64,000 bases of DNA from Bacillota bacterium (GTDB lineage Bacteria; Bacillota; Clostridia; Lachnospirales; Lachnospiraceae). Both the position numbers and the translations under genes were made by a program. This document shows, in pieces, positions 27,705 to 37,109 of the stretch (positions within the stretch are counted from its first letter, which is position 1; every line of letters starts with the position of its first letter). The notes under the pieces were generated by a model. The model was given only the letters and a program-made list of their open reading frames with translations, had not been told where the DNA came from and did not search any database. The DNA is taken from assembly GCA_023398375.1 (NCBI GenBank), contig JAEWSH010000061.1, positions 186,001 through 250,000 of the forward strand. Reading direction: 5' to 3'.

Positions 27705-28904
27705 TTATTTTAATAAAGCTTTCATTACTAAGTGATAACATTGCGCTGCTTTTTCAAGCTGCTCCAGTTCCAGATACTCGTTGATCGTATGTGCCAGATT
27801 TTCTCTGGATGGACCTAAACCTATGGTCCTGATGCCAGCTTCTCCTGCATAGTGGCTGCCGTTAGTGCAGAAATTATACTGTGTAATCTGGGGATGATAG
27901 CCGTTTTCAATCAGTTCATGATAGATGTCCTGTACAAAGGATTCTGATTCCACAAAGAGCCACCCTGGGAAAAAGCGTTCACTTTCAATCCATTCGCCGG
28001 TAAAACACTTTTCTCTACCTGTGGCATAGGATACTTTTGCTTTTATTTCTGTATTTTCTTCCATAAGCGTATGTAAAAGTGACTCAATCGGCTCTAACAC
28101 ACTTTCTTTTGTCTCCCCCACCAGTAGACGTCGGTCATAAGTAGCACGACAGTATTCCGGCACTACAGAAGCTCCCGGATAGGGACTTGACTTTATATCC
28201 GTCAGTTCCAATATCCCTTTTCCTAATACCGGATGTTCTATCGGCTGTAATGTGCGAATGGCATCAATGACCTTTGTCATTTGATATACCGCATTATTAC
28301 CTTTTTCAGGATTTGCAGAATGCGCCGGAATACCAAAAGTCTCCACTACAATTTCAGCTCTTCCCCGTTGTCCGATCTTAAGATTTAATTCAGAGGCTTC
28401 CCCGATAATCACATAATCGGGCTGAACGAACGCACTGATTTCTCTGGCTGCCACACCTTCAAAGCATTCTTCATGGACTACTCCGGCCACATAGATATCC
28501 CCGGCAAAATCTTTATTACATGCATTTGCAAATGCTCCTGCACCAAAGATCATAGCTGCTAAAGCACCTTTCATATCTGTAGATCCCCTTCCGAAGATTT
28601 TTCCCTCTGATATTTCTCCCTTAAAAGGATCAACCTCCCATTTATCCGGCTGCGTTACTGGAACTGTATCCATATGGCCATCAAACAGTATCTTAGGTCC
28701 TGATCTCTTACCTTTTATATGCCCTAGTGTATTCCCATATTTATCTACGATCACTTCATCATATCCATGACAAGTCATATACTCTTTTATTTTATCAGAA
28801 ACTCCTTTTTCCTCCCCGGAATAACTTTTTTCCCCAATGAGTGTCTGACATAACGTAAATAACTCCTTTTTATCCTCTTCCATCATCATATCCTTATTCT
28901 CCAT
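27705..28904 (-). CDS. ygeY: M20-family hydrolase, YgeY-like
   Basis: This protein of up to 399 residues is an M20 metallohydrolase. The metal sites are visible: FDGHMDTVP (His and Asp), GRGSTDMKG (bridging Asp), VVHEECFEG (catalytic Glu-Glu pair) and the late NFCTNGSHYAG. M20 enzymes cleave N-acyl or N-carbamoyl amino acids. The similarity in make-up to E. coli YgeY is supported by context, since ygeX, hyuA and a sigma-54 activator lie in the same cluster. The start is uncertain: 28904 overlaps the regulator stop by 11 bases, and ATG codons at 28889-28883 have an AAGGA nearby. It is the last gene of the cluster. Confidence 0.85.
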   Translation of the reverse strand: MENKDMMMEEDKKELFTLCQTLIGEKSYSGEEKGVSDKIKEYMTCHGYDEVIVDKYGNTLGHIKGKRSGPKILFDGHMDTVPVTQPDKWEVDPFKGEISEGKIFGRGSTDMKGALAAMIFGAGAFANACNKDFAGDIYVAGVVHEECFEGVAAREISAFVQPDYVIIGEASELNLKIGQRGRAEIVVETFGIPAHSANPEKGNNAVYQMTKVIDAIRTLQPIEHPVLGKGILELTDIKSSPYPGASVVPEYCRATYDRRLLVGETKESVLEPIESLLHTLMEENTEIKAKVSYATGREKCFTGEWIESERFFPGWLFVESESFVQDIYHELIENGYHPQITQYNFCTNGSHYAGEAGIRTIGLGPSRENLAHTINEYLELEQLEKAAQCYHLVMKALLK

Positions 28905-30678
28905 TCCAATCCGAATTTACACTGCTTATTTTATAAGCATCCAGTTTTCTATATAAGGTAGCCATACCGATGCCCAGCTTTTGTGCAATTCTTCGTTTGC
29001 CTTCTGTAGAATCTCCATAGATCCATAAGGCTTTTTGTATTTCTTTTTCTTCCAATTCCCGTATCGTATGTACATATTTATCTTCCATTCCTGTGGATAT
29101 GCTCCAGAGATCCAGATTCAAATTACTGCAGCCGATAAAGCCGTCCTCTTCCATCATGCTGACCATAAATTCCACAACGTTCTGTAATTCTCTGACATTT
29201 CCCGGCCAATCATACCTTCGTAAAAGCTTCATGATCTCAGGATCCATATATTTGAAGTTCTTTTCCTGCAATCGGCAATAGCGATTGATAAAGTACATCA
29301 CAAATTCTTCCAGCTCTTCCTTGCGATCCCGTAAGGGAGCTACATGTAAAGGTATCACATTCAAACGGTAATACAAATCATCACGAAAAGCTTTCTTTTC
29401 CATCATTTCATGCAGGTTACGATTGGATGCTGCTATCATACGGACATTTATGGGGATGCTTTGACTAGATCCCACCCTGGTAATACGATGCTCTTGCAAG
29501 ACGCGAAGGAGCTTGCCCTGCATATGCAAAGGAAGATCTCCGATATCATCCAAAAATATCACACCGTTATTCGCCATTTCAAATTCACCCATACGGCCTG
29601 CCGGATCTGCACCGGGAAAAGCCCCTGCCACATAACCAAATAATTCACATTCCATGCTTGAATCGGGAATAGAAGCACAACTAATCACCACAAAGGGCTT
29701 ATCTGACCTGTCACTGGCTCTCCAGATCGCCTTAGCCACGACCTCTTTCCCGGTCCCGCTTTCCCCTGTTATTAATACTGTAGTATTGGCCCTGGCTATT
29801 TTTTTAATACTCTTCGTCAGATCCCTTGTTATGGAACTACTTCCAATAATGCTGTCTTCACTATAGGCTCTGGACTTTTGACTATATTCATACAATTGAT
29901 TTTGCAGAACGTGGATATCGCTAAATAAGAGCATGCTGCTGGCTGAATCACTGCAATTCTGCATGTCATATAAAGATCCCATGACGGTATATTTCTGCCC
30001 TCTAACCGTCAGCATGTATTCCTTGAGATGATTCATGACATCGCCTGTAGGCTCAATACTTATGGTTAGTTTCGACAGACTCTCCTCATCCTCAAGATGC
30101 AATTGTTCTCTGGCCGCCTTGTTGGCTGTCAAAATAACATTTTCCTCACCAATGACCAGAACACTTTGATCGACCTGATTGACCATTTCACGGAGAATCG
30201 TGTTCAGTTCCCTGTTTCGTTCTTTTTCTTCCTGTTCCATTGCTTTTGCTGCAATCATATCTGCGATCTGCTTCAAAAACTCCAAATAGGTAGTCTGTTT
30301 CTTTTTCATATGTTCTTTCTGCGCTTCATCGAGGCAGGCAAGTCCAATGACTCCAATTACTCCTTCTCCCAATAATATGGGAGCGGAAATTTCATAGGTC
30401 TCATAACAATTGCCTTCATTGGGGCAGGTTGCACAAAGTCTGTGATTGCCAGGATCATCAATGATCATTTGCTTGCCCGAACGCATTACATGATCAAAGA
30501 CAAAAGCAGTACTTCCCACATAAGTATTAATTTCAGGTTCAAATATGCCGGTCCCGGCAATTCTAAAATAATCTGTATCTACGATTACAACATCTACCTG
30601 TACCACCTCTGCCATAATCTTGGCATATTGAATGACAGCATCTTGTATTTTTTTAAATGTGTCATAGCTGTACCTCAC
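28894..30678 (-). CDS. Sigma-54-dependent activator (YgeV-like)
   Basis: This 594-residue enhancer-binding protein has three parts. Residues 1-145 form a GAF-like sensor with a CATCPNEGNC cysteine cluster (Cys82, 85, 91). Residues about 155-265 resemble a PAS domain. Residues 275-515 are the AAA+ domain with Walker A GESGTGKE (305-312), GAFPGA at 352-357 in place of the usual GAFTGA, and Walker B IFLDDIGD. A Fis-type helix-turn-helix ends the protein (RRIAQKLGIGMATLYRKL). It sits between ygeX and ygeY, as an activator does in the E. coli yge region. I found no convincing -24/-12 promoter. The GTG start lies close to its ribosome site, so the exact start is uncertain. Confidence 0.88.
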   Translation of the reverse strand: MRYSYDTFKKIQDAVIQYAKIMAEVVQVDVVIVDTDYFRIAGTGIFEPEINTYVGSTAFVFDHVMRSGKQMIIDDPGNHRLCATCPNEGNCYETYEISAPILLGEGVIGVIGLACLDEAQKEHMKKKQTTYLEFLKQIADMIAAKAMEQEEKERNRELNTILREMVNQVDQSVLVIGEENVILTANKAAREQLHLEDEESLSKLTISIEPTGDVMNHLKEYMLTVRGQKYTVMGSLYDMQNCSDSASSMLLFSDIHVLQNQLYEYSQKSRAYSEDSIIGSSSITRDLTKSIKKIARANTTVLITGESGTGKEVVAKAIWRASDRSDKPFVVISCASIPDSSMECELFGYVAGAFPGADPAGRMGEFEMANNGVIFLDDIGDLPLHMQGKLLRVLQEHRITRVGSSQSIPINVRMIAASNRNLHEMMEKKAFRDDLYYRLNVIPLHVAPLRDRKEELEEFVMYFINRYCRLQEKNFKYMDPEIMKLLRRYDWPGNVRELQNVVEFMVSMMEEDGFIGCSNLNLDLWSISTGMEDKYVHTIRELEEKEIQKALWIYGDSTEGKRRIAQKLGIGMATLYRKLDAYKISSVNSDWNGE

Positions 30679-30699
30679 CTTCCAAAGGAATGAAGCGTT

Positions 30700-31908
30700 T
30701 TATTGATCCAAACCTTCCCAGACAATATTGCGGTATCTCTCAGGATCCGTATTCCCTTCCGTGGAAAAACATAATACTCTGGAATCCTTATTCAACTGTA
30801 ATGCTTCTTTTAAAGGAATATAGGTATCGTCCAGCAGGACGGATGCCAATGCACCAAAAGGTAGCGCTCCGGATTCCCCACTTGTTATGGAAGGATCCCC
30901 TTTAATAGGTGCTGCCAGCATACGCATTCCCTTTATTGTTACCCAGTCAGGACAGGATAAAAATACCTTTGCATGATTCCTAAGAATATCCCAGGATATG
31001 GTATTCGGTTCTCCGCATGCCAATCCTGCCATAATAGTAGGCATATCTCCATCCACAATCTGAATTTCACCATCGCCCTTATTCGCTCCTTTATAAAGAC
31101 AGGCCGCTTCCGATGCTTCCACTATAATTATAATCGGTGGGTTATCTGGATATCGATTGGCAAAATAGCCCTGTACCGCTCCTGCTAAAGAACCCACACC
31201 GGCCTGCACGATCACATGGGTGGGTGCCGCTCCTGCTGTTTCTACAAACTGCTCATCTGCTTCCATCGCCATAGTACCGTACCCCTGCATGATCCATGCC
31301 GGAATCTCTTCATAGCCTTCCCAGGCCGTATCCTGCACTACTACTCCGTTTGGTACTTTGCTGGCTTCTTCAGCCGCCATGCGGACACAAGCGTCATAAT
31401 TGACTTCTTCTATCGTTACGCTTGCTCCCTCTTTACGAATATTGCCCAAACGGGTCAGCGTAGATCCTTTTGGCATAAAAACCACTGCCTTCTGCCCCAG
31501 TTTATTTGCTGCCCAGGCTACACCACGACCGTGATTGCCATCCGTTGCCGTAAAAAAGGTGGTCTGGCCCAACTCTTCTTTTAATTTCTCTGATGTTAGC
31601 ATTCCATAGGGTAGTTCACTTATATCCTTGTGCAATTGTTTTGCTATATATTTTGCTATAGCAAAGGAACCGCCAAGTACCTTAAATGCATTTAATCCGA
31701 ATCGATAAGACTCATCTTTCACAAATAATTCCTGCACTCCCAAATAGTTAGCCATAATTGGCAACTTTCTCAGCGGTGTCTTCTGATATTGAGGAAAGCT
31801 TTCATGAAATTTTCTGGCTTTTTTTATCTCATTCAAGTGCATGACCTGTAACTGCTTATCTTCTGTATGGGGCATTGTATTTATGGCCCATTTAATTTGT
31901 TCACTCAT
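30700..31908 (-). CDS. ygeX: Diaminopropionate ammonia-lyase
   Basis: This protein of about 402 residues is a fold-type II PLP enzyme that converts 2,3-diaminopropionate to pyruvate and two ammonia. The PLP lysine is in FGLNAFKVLGG (Lys76 by this start). ATDGNHGRGVAWAA and the glycine-rich VQAGVGSLAGAV bind the cofactor phosphate. ATG 31908 is chosen for the GGAGG 5 bases upstream. It lies in an operon with hydantoinase, racemase, D-aminoacylase and M20 genes, implying that a ring or acyl compound is broken down to diaminopropionate or a similar amino acid. That pathway is inference. Confidence 0.9.
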   Translation of the reverse strand: MSEQIKWAINTMPHTEDKQLQVMHLNEIKKARKFHESFPQYQKTPLRKLPIMANYLGVQELFVKDESYRFGLNAFKVLGGSFAIAKYIAKQLHKDISELPYGMLTSEKLKEELGQTTFFTATDGNHGRGVAWAANKLGQKAVVFMPKGSTLTRLGNIRKEGASVTIEEVNYDACVRMAAEEASKVPNGVVVQDTAWEGYEEIPAWIMQGYGTMAMEADEQFVETAGAAPTHVIVQAGVGSLAGAVQGYFANRYPDNPPIIIIVEASEAACLYKGANKGDGEIQIVDGDMPTIMAGLACGEPNTISWDILRNHAKVFLSCPDWVTIKGMRMLAAPIKGDPSITSGESGALPFGALASVLLDDTYIPLKEALQLNKDSRVLCFSTEGNTDPERYRNIVWEGLDQ

Positions 31909-31931
31909 AAAATCCTCCATTGACTTAGGTG

Positions 31932-32819
31932 TTAATCCATACATAAAAAACTACTTAATGTATTATTATAGGCCTCTCTGTTTACATACGCTGCCTTTGC
32001 GTGAGATGCCTGTTCTTCTATCCATAGGGAACAAGAGCCTTGGCAGGCTGCCTGCAATCTGTGCTGGGTGTCTACAGGAACAAGTTTATCAAGCGCTCCC
32101 CCAATCAGTAGGACCGGAATCGCTATCTGTCTCATATTTTCTTCTATACTATTTTGTTTTATATCGAATTTGCCCAACATTCTACAGAAAAATCGAATCC
32201 CATACAGGTAAATGCCGGCCATAAATTTAGGAGAAAAATGAATCATCTTACGAAACATTGGTATCAGACTTTCATAACTGCTATCTGAGACGATTGCTGT
32301 CACATTCTCATTTAAGAATGCAGGTTCCATATGTAATACAGCAGCAGCACCAAAAGATACTCCATCCAATACTATTTCTGTGTGACTTCCCAGTTTATCT
32401 TTGAAATAGTTTACCCATTCTTTTAAATCTACACTGTCCGCTATTCCCATACCCATATATTTACCTTCACTCTTACCGTGAGCCCGTAAATCTGGTAGAA
32501 AAATATGAAAACCTATATTTTTATAAAAATCCACGTCATCCAGACGGCTGTATGCATCATCCATCCAACCATGAACTAATATGACCAATTTATTTTTGCT
32601 TCCTCTCCGATAATAACCAGTTAGTTTACCAGGAGCCCCATTGATCCATAATAGCTCATAGTTGGGCGGTAGTTCTGTTTCCAAATCCGCTTTTCCTTTT
32701 TTCTTTTCCTGCCTCATACATGTGGAGGAAAAATACAGGTAAGCATTGAGCAAATAGTAACCAGTCAGTAATAATGCAAAGTTGATGGCAAGGATCATCA
32801 CAATCAAAACTGTATTCAT
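31932..32819 (-). CDS. Membrane-anchored alpha/beta hydrolase
   Basis: This protein of about 295 residues has an N-terminal transmembrane helix (TVLIVMILAINFALLLTGYY) followed by an alpha/beta-hydrolase domain. The oxyanion strand is VILVHGWMDD, the nucleophile Ser155 is in GVSFG, and the acid and base are in GGALDKLVP and SHAKA. The family includes esterases, lactonases and amidases; the substrate cannot be read. ATG 32819 is chosen for AAAGGCGG upstream; the frame opens 27 codons earlier without a site. It lies between the D-aminoacylase-like gene and ygeX and probably acts at the membrane on the same nutrient. Confidence 0.8.
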   Translation of the reverse strand: MNTVLIVMILAINFALLLTGYYLLNAYLYFSSTCMRQEKKKGKADLETELPPNYELLWINGAPGKLTGYYRRGSKNKLVILVHGWMDDAYSRLDDVDFYKNIGFHIFLPDLRAHGKSEGKYMGMGIADSVDLKEWVNYFKDKLGSHTEIVLDGVSFGAAAVLHMEPAFLNENVTAIVSDSSYESLIPMFRKMIHFSPKFMAGIYLYGIRFFCRMLGKFDIKQNSIEENMRQIAIPVLLIGGALDKLVPVDTQHRLQAACQGSCSLWIEEQASHAKAAYVNREAYNNTLSSFLCMD

Positions 32820-32832
32820 TTTAAAACCGCCT

Positions 32833-34413
32833 TTATCTACGTAATATTTTTCCCTTTCTTGCTCCTGTAAATTCACCCTTTTTAACAGCCACACAACCAT
32901 TCACTATTACATGCACAATTCCCTCCGGATACTGTACCGGATCTGTATAGGTTCCTTTGTCTTTTATGATCTTTGCATCAAAAATGCAAAGGTCCGCATA
33001 GTAGCCCGGTTCAATTTTACCTCTGTTTTTTATATGCATGGCCTTGGCCGCTTTCCATGTCATCTTTGTAACCGCTTCTTCCAGAGTAAGGGCTTTCCTC
33101 TCTCTTACATAAGTGGATAAAATGCGGGGAAATGCACCATATACTCTGGGATGAGGCTTTCCACCTAATAGTCCATCGGTACAGGCATTCATTTCCGGCC
33201 GCTTCATAAAACACACCACATGCTCTTCTGTGCCGTAGAAATCCACCATGCCCACGGCGTTTTCCTCCTCTAACAGAAGGTCAAAAGTTGCCTGATAAGA
33301 ATCTTTCTTACGAAGGTTACCCAGCTCAACCAGATTTAAGCCAACTGCATCCTGATTTTTTTTTGTTTTCACACTCGTTATGAAAATCTGATCCAACCCT
33401 GCAAAATCTACGAAATTATCCCATCCGGGTATTCCCCCTTCGATGTCTTGTATCATTGCTTCCCGTAACTTAGAATCTTTAAGCCTGGCCAGCAGTTCAT
33501 CCGTTCCGCCGTCATGTGCCCAAGGTGGTAAGATGACACCTAACATAGTACTTCCCGCTACATATGGGTATTGGTCAAAAGATACTTTGATTCCTTCTTT
33601 CTTGCAAGAATCCAAAAGAGTCAGTACTTCATCCATTTTGCTCCAGTTTTTTCTGCCGCAGACCTTAAAATGGGAAAAGTGAATACGGATACCGCTTTCT
33701 TTCCCAATATGTATTATTTCTTTCATAGAGTCTACTATGGTGTCTGCTTCACTTCTTTGATGCACCACATAGACACCGTCGTATTCTGCCGCTACCTTGC
33801 AGATTTCTATAATTTCTTCCATGGCAGAATATGCACAGGGCATATAGATGAGTCCATCGGAAATACCAATTGCTCCCGCCTCCATTTCCCGGCGAACGAT
33901 AGACTTCATCCGCTCTAATTCTTCCTGATCTGGTTTTCTATTATCCAGTCCCATGGCTTCCATCCGGATATTCCCATGGGGTAACAGATAACATTCATTG
34001 ATGGCAGGCTTAGCCTCTTCTATCATGGCTAGATAATGGGATGTATCCTGGTAATTCCAGTTTATGCTATCACAGTCTCCGTCAAGTCCTGCCAAATTTT
34101 TTCTCCAGGAACTAATGTAAGGAATGGGGAGCGGTGCCATGGAGATTCCGTCCTGTCCTAATACCTCTGTAGTAATTCCCTGTTTTAGCTTTGGTAAAAG
34201 CTCAGGATGAACCAGAACCTCCAAATCACTATGACTATGGGTATCTATAAAACCAGGCGCGACCACAAGCCCTTCCGCATCAATGATCTCATCCGCATTT
34301 TGAGTCACTATACCTATTTCTTCTATTTTATCATTATTAATTAGCACATCTCCTATGAAACCGTCTGATCCGGTTCCATCTACAATGAAACCGTCTTTTA
34401 TAAGTATTTTCAT
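32833..34413 (-). CDS. Amidohydrolase of the N-acyl-D-amino-acid deacylase family
   Basis: This 526-residue metallo-amidohydrolase shows the metal-binding FIDTHSHSDLE near residue 60, later IHFSHFKVCG, and the C-terminal composite domain (ALTLEEAVTKMTWKAAKAM, GYYADLCIFD) typical of D-aminoacylases and related enzymes. It hydrolyses N-acyl or N-carbamoyl D-amino acids, or a cyclic imide. It overlaps the ECF ATPase stop by 4 bases (ATGA), showing tight coupling to uptake. Together with the hydantoinase and racemase it probably completes opening and deacylation of an imported compound. The exact substrate is unknown. Confidence 0.85.
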   Translation of the reverse strand: MKILIKDGFIVDGTGSDGFIGDVLINNDKIEEIGIVTQNADEIIDAEGLVVAPGFIDTHSHSDLEVLVHPELLPKLKQGITTEVLGQDGISMAPLPIPYISSWRKNLAGLDGDCDSINWNYQDTSHYLAMIEEAKPAINECYLLPHGNIRMEAMGLDNRKPDQEELERMKSIVRREMEAGAIGISDGLIYMPCAYSAMEEIIEICKVAAEYDGVYVVHQRSEADTIVDSMKEIIHIGKESGIRIHFSHFKVCGRKNWSKMDEVLTLLDSCKKEGIKVSFDQYPYVAGSTMLGVILPPWAHDGGTDELLARLKDSKLREAMIQDIEGGIPGWDNFVDFAGLDQIFITSVKTKKNQDAVGLNLVELGNLRKKDSYQATFDLLLEEENAVGMVDFYGTEEHVVCFMKRPEMNACTDGLLGGKPHPRVYGAFPRILSTYVRERKALTLEEAVTKMTWKAAKAMHIKNRGKIEPGYYADLCIFDAKIIKDKGTYTDPVQYPEGIVHVIVNGCVAVKKGEFTGARKGKILRR

Positions 34414-35246
34414 AATGCAATTTTGCCTTCTTCCAAAAATTCCTTTAATTCTTCAATATTTACAACCCCATCATGCACACCGGTACTGTCAATTAATTGT
34501 GCCATTCTAGTTACCATGGGAGGCTTCACAAAGCCTTCCATTAAGCGTTTCGGTTGTGAAAATATTTCACTTGGAGTGCCATCCATGAATATTTCTCCTT
34601 TTTTCATAACCATAATACGCTTTGCATACTGTGCCACAATATGCATTTCATGGGTAATAATTAAAATGGTATGACCATGTTTTTCATTTAATTCCTTTAA
34701 GAATTCCATGATTTCCAAAGATTGCTTATAATCCTGACCCGTTGTGGGTTCATCCACAATAATCACTTGCGGTTTTAAAGATAGAATAGAAGCTATTGCC
34801 ACTCTTTGCCGCAGTCCTTTCATTAAAAGCACCGGTTGTTCCTCAAATAATTCTTCTTTTACGCCTGCAGTTGCTGCCGCCTCCTTTACTCTTTTATCTA
34901 CTTCTTTATCATCTAACCCAATATTTCTAGGTGCATAGGCGATTTCATCATACACTTTTGCATTAAACAACTGATGATCAGGATTTTGAAATACATAACC
35001 GATGTTTTTCACCAAATCTTTGACCTTAGGCTTTTTTTCCACATGGAGCCCTCCTACGATTATTTCTCCCTTTGTTACTTTTAATATGCCATTTAAACAC
35101 TTAGACAAAGTGGTTTTTCCACATCCATTCTGCCCGATCAACGCCACGAAATCTCCCTTTTTCACAGTAATATTGATATCCTCTAAGGCCACCGTACCGT
35201 CATCATAGGCAAATGTCAGATCTTTTACTTGTATGATTTCTTCCAT
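34410..35246 (-). CDS. ECF transporter ATPase, degenerate signature motif
   Basis: This 278-residue ABC ATPase belongs to the EcfA/CbiO family. Walker A is GQNGCGKT (38-45), the Q-loop is YVFQNPDHQLF, Walker B is VIIVDEPTTG and the switch His is in ITHEMH. The signature motif is unusual: LMKGLRQ (141-147) stands where LSGGQ is expected, and the neighbouring ATPase keeps the normal sequence. The start is 1 base after the partner ATPase stop. It is one half of the energizing pair for the T and S components upstream. The altered signature suggests one weakened ATP site, as in asymmetric ABC pairs. Confidence 0.88.
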   Translation of the reverse strand: MEEIIQVKDLTFAYDDGTVALEDINITVKKGDFVALIGQNGCGKTTLSKCLNGILKVTKGEIIVGGLHVEKKPKVKDLVKNIGYVFQNPDHQLFNAKVYDEIAYAPRNIGLDDKEVDKRVKEAAATAGVKEELFEEQPVLLMKGLRQRVAIASILSLKPQVIIVDEPTTGQDYKQSLEIMEFLKELNEKHGHTILIITHEMHIVAQYAKRIMVMKKGEIFMDGTPSEIFSQPKRLMEGFVKPPMVTRMAQLIDSTGVHDGVVNIEELKEFLEEGKIAL

Positions 35247-35247
35247 A

Positions 35248-36111
35248 TTACCTGGCCACCTCTCTCTCCTTTAACAATTCTTTCATTTCTTTGGCAATTT
35301 CCTCTAATTTTACGGGTCCTGTTCTATCAATATGAAATTTTTCATATAGGTAATAAAGCATTTCAATGGATTCAGGCACTTTCAGACTATTTTCTTTCAA
35401 TAGCTCAACATCGCTAAAAAACTCTTTTGTTTCCAAATGGCGAATGATATTCCCATTTTTCATTAAAATAACTTCGTCTGCTAATTCCGCAATTTTTTCT
35501 ATGTTATGCTCAATTACAACTACAGTCATTTTTAAATTTGTTTTGATATTTTCTAATATCTCAAATATCTCATCTTTTGATTTGGGATCCAGCATAGAGG
35601 TAGGCTCATCAAGAATAATCATTTTAGGCTTAGCTGCCAGCACTGCTGCGATTGCAACACGTTGCTTTTGTCCACCTGACAGATCAAAAGGTGGTTTTTC
35701 CAGTAGATCCTCCAAATGACAAAGTTCACTGACCCAGGCAATTCTTTCTTCTATCTTTTCCACTGGTACACCGATGTTCTCCAATCCAAAAGCGATTTCT
35801 TCTTCCACGCTCATGGTCGTGAACTGGGCGTCAGGATCTGAGAAAACCATACCTGCGCTTTCCGCTATCACACGTGAATCGCAATCTTTTACAGGCTCAC
35901 CAAATAACAATACCTGTCCTTTGTAAATGCCTGTGGAGCTATTGGGGATAATCCCCTTTATACAGGATACCAGGCTGCTCTTTCCTGATTCATTAGAGCC
36001 TACTATGCCTAAAAATATATTTTCTTTAATGGATACATTCAAATGTTCAAATAGGTACTCTTCTGCTCCGTCATACTTCCAACTTAAATCAGTAATTTCT
36101 ACTGCGTTCAT
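35248..36111 (-). CDS. ECF transporter ATPase, canonical
   Basis: This 287-residue EcfA-type ATPase has Walker A GSNESGKS, Q-loop MVFSDPDAQF, signature LSGGQKQR, Walker B MIILDEPTS and switch EHN. A strong CGGAGG site precedes the ATG. It pairs with the ATPase just downstream and with the T protein upstream to form one ECF module. It is not a vitamin cluster by context, since the flanking genes are hydantoin and diaminopropionate enzymes. Confidence 0.9.
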   Translation of the reverse strand: MNAVEITDLSWKYDGAEEYLFEHLNVSIKENIFLGIVGSNESGKSSLVSCIKGIIPNSSTGIYKGQVLLFGEPVKDCDSRVIAESAGMVFSDPDAQFTTMSVEEEIAFGLENIGVPVEKIEERIAWVSELCHLEDLLEKPPFDLSGGQKQRVAIAAVLAAKPKMIILDEPTSMLDPKSKDEIFEILENIKTNLKMTVVVIEHNIEKIAELADEVILMKNGNIIRHLETKEFFSDVELLKENSLKVPESIEMLYYLYEKFHIDRTGPVKLEEIAKEMKELLKEREVAR

Positions 36112-36129
36112 TTCTTTACCTCCGGTTAA

Positions 36130-36999
36130 TTATAAGATATTACCAAGCCAGCTATTCAAAATGGAGTTCTTCAGTGCAAATGCATTTATGGTAATTTTTA
36201 ATAGGACTGTTGCTACAAAGATTCCTAAAAAAATGATAGAAACCAGATAATCCAGATTGGATCGTTTAAATTTGGTCCGCAAATAATCAGGTCGTTTCAT
36301 ACCATTGTAAGTTCCTTTAATCTCTGTACCTTTGGCATACAGACCAATGCTGATATCCTCAGAACGTCGTATGGCTAACGTAAATAATGGAATCATATAC
36401 ATGGGAAAATGACTTATCTTTGTCAGAAATTTTTCATTATCCATGTCCAGTCCTCTCGCTTTCTCCGCCTCTTTTACAATGCCATAATCCTCTAAGAACA
36501 TGCCCGCAGATCGTAGTGTCAAACCCAGGAAATAAGATACGGCAAAAGGTACCCTTAAACAACGGAGCCCCACTAAAATATCTCTTTCCCGATTAGTGGA
36601 AAAGAAAAAAATAGATGCCAGTAATAACGTTATAATACGTATATATACCATAACAGCCCACATAATCGAAAATCCATAAAATTTAAGTCCGTATACTACA
36701 ATTGGGGATTCTCCGATCATTTTAGTAGGGAAAACAGTATAGGAAAATGTAATAAAACAAGCTACCAGAATCATCATAGGTACATAGACTTTTAATTGGC
36801 GCATGTCAATGCGGGAAAATTTAAACATACAAAGGGTACCGATCAGAAGCAGCAAATTCGCTTCCGGCATCTGAATCAGTAACGGTACGAAGCTCATTGC
36901 CAGATAGATAATAATTCTGGTCACTGGATGTAATGCATATATTGGGGATTGAATAGGCACATAGCCCAAAACCGTTTTTCTCATATTTTCATGTTTCAT
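36130..36999 (-). CDS. ECF transporter T component (EcfT/CbiQ)
   Basis: This membrane protein of about 289 residues has several hydrophobic helices (RIIIYLAMSFVPLLIQMP; LLLLIGTLCMF; YVPMMILVACFITF) and the coupling segment EAEKARGLD, one of the ATPase-contacting ARG motifs. The second motif reads YAKGTE. It links the S component to the two ATPases. ATG 36999 is chosen for GGAAGGA about 9 bases upstream. A strong GC hairpin lies between its start and the S gene. Confidence 0.88.
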   Translation of the reverse strand: MKHENMRKTVLGYVPIQSPIYALHPVTRIIIYLAMSFVPLLIQMPEANLLLLIGTLCMFKFSRIDMRQLKVYVPMMILVACFITFSYTVFPTKMIGESPIVVYGLKFYGFSIMWAVMVYIRIITLLLASIFFFSTNRERDILVGLRCLRVPFAVSYFLGLTLRSAGMFLEDYGIVKEAEKARGLDMDNEKFLTKISHFPMYMIPLFTLAIRRSEDISIGLYAKGTEIKGTYNGMKRPDYLRTKFKRSNLDYLVSIIFLGIFVATVLLKITINAFALKNSILNSWLGNIL

Positions 37000-37064
37000 T
37001 GTATACGTCCTTCCATGCTGCAATGAGTTTTTTTCTCATTTTAATAATTTTACCTTAAAATTTT

Positions 37065-37084
37065 GGGCAGCATGTTTGCTGCCC
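37065..37084 (-). other. Intercistronic hairpin between ecfS and ecfT
   Basis: GGGCAGCA and TGCTGCCC are perfect 8-base arms around a TGTT/AACA loop. No T-run follows on the minus strand. A second A/T-loop hairpin (AATGAG-CTCATT, 37022-37040) follows. The pair may protect the S-component mRNA or slow entry into the T gene. Confidence 0.5.
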
Positions 37085-37109
37085 GGTTTTAAAAGGGTAG
37101 TACCGTTCC

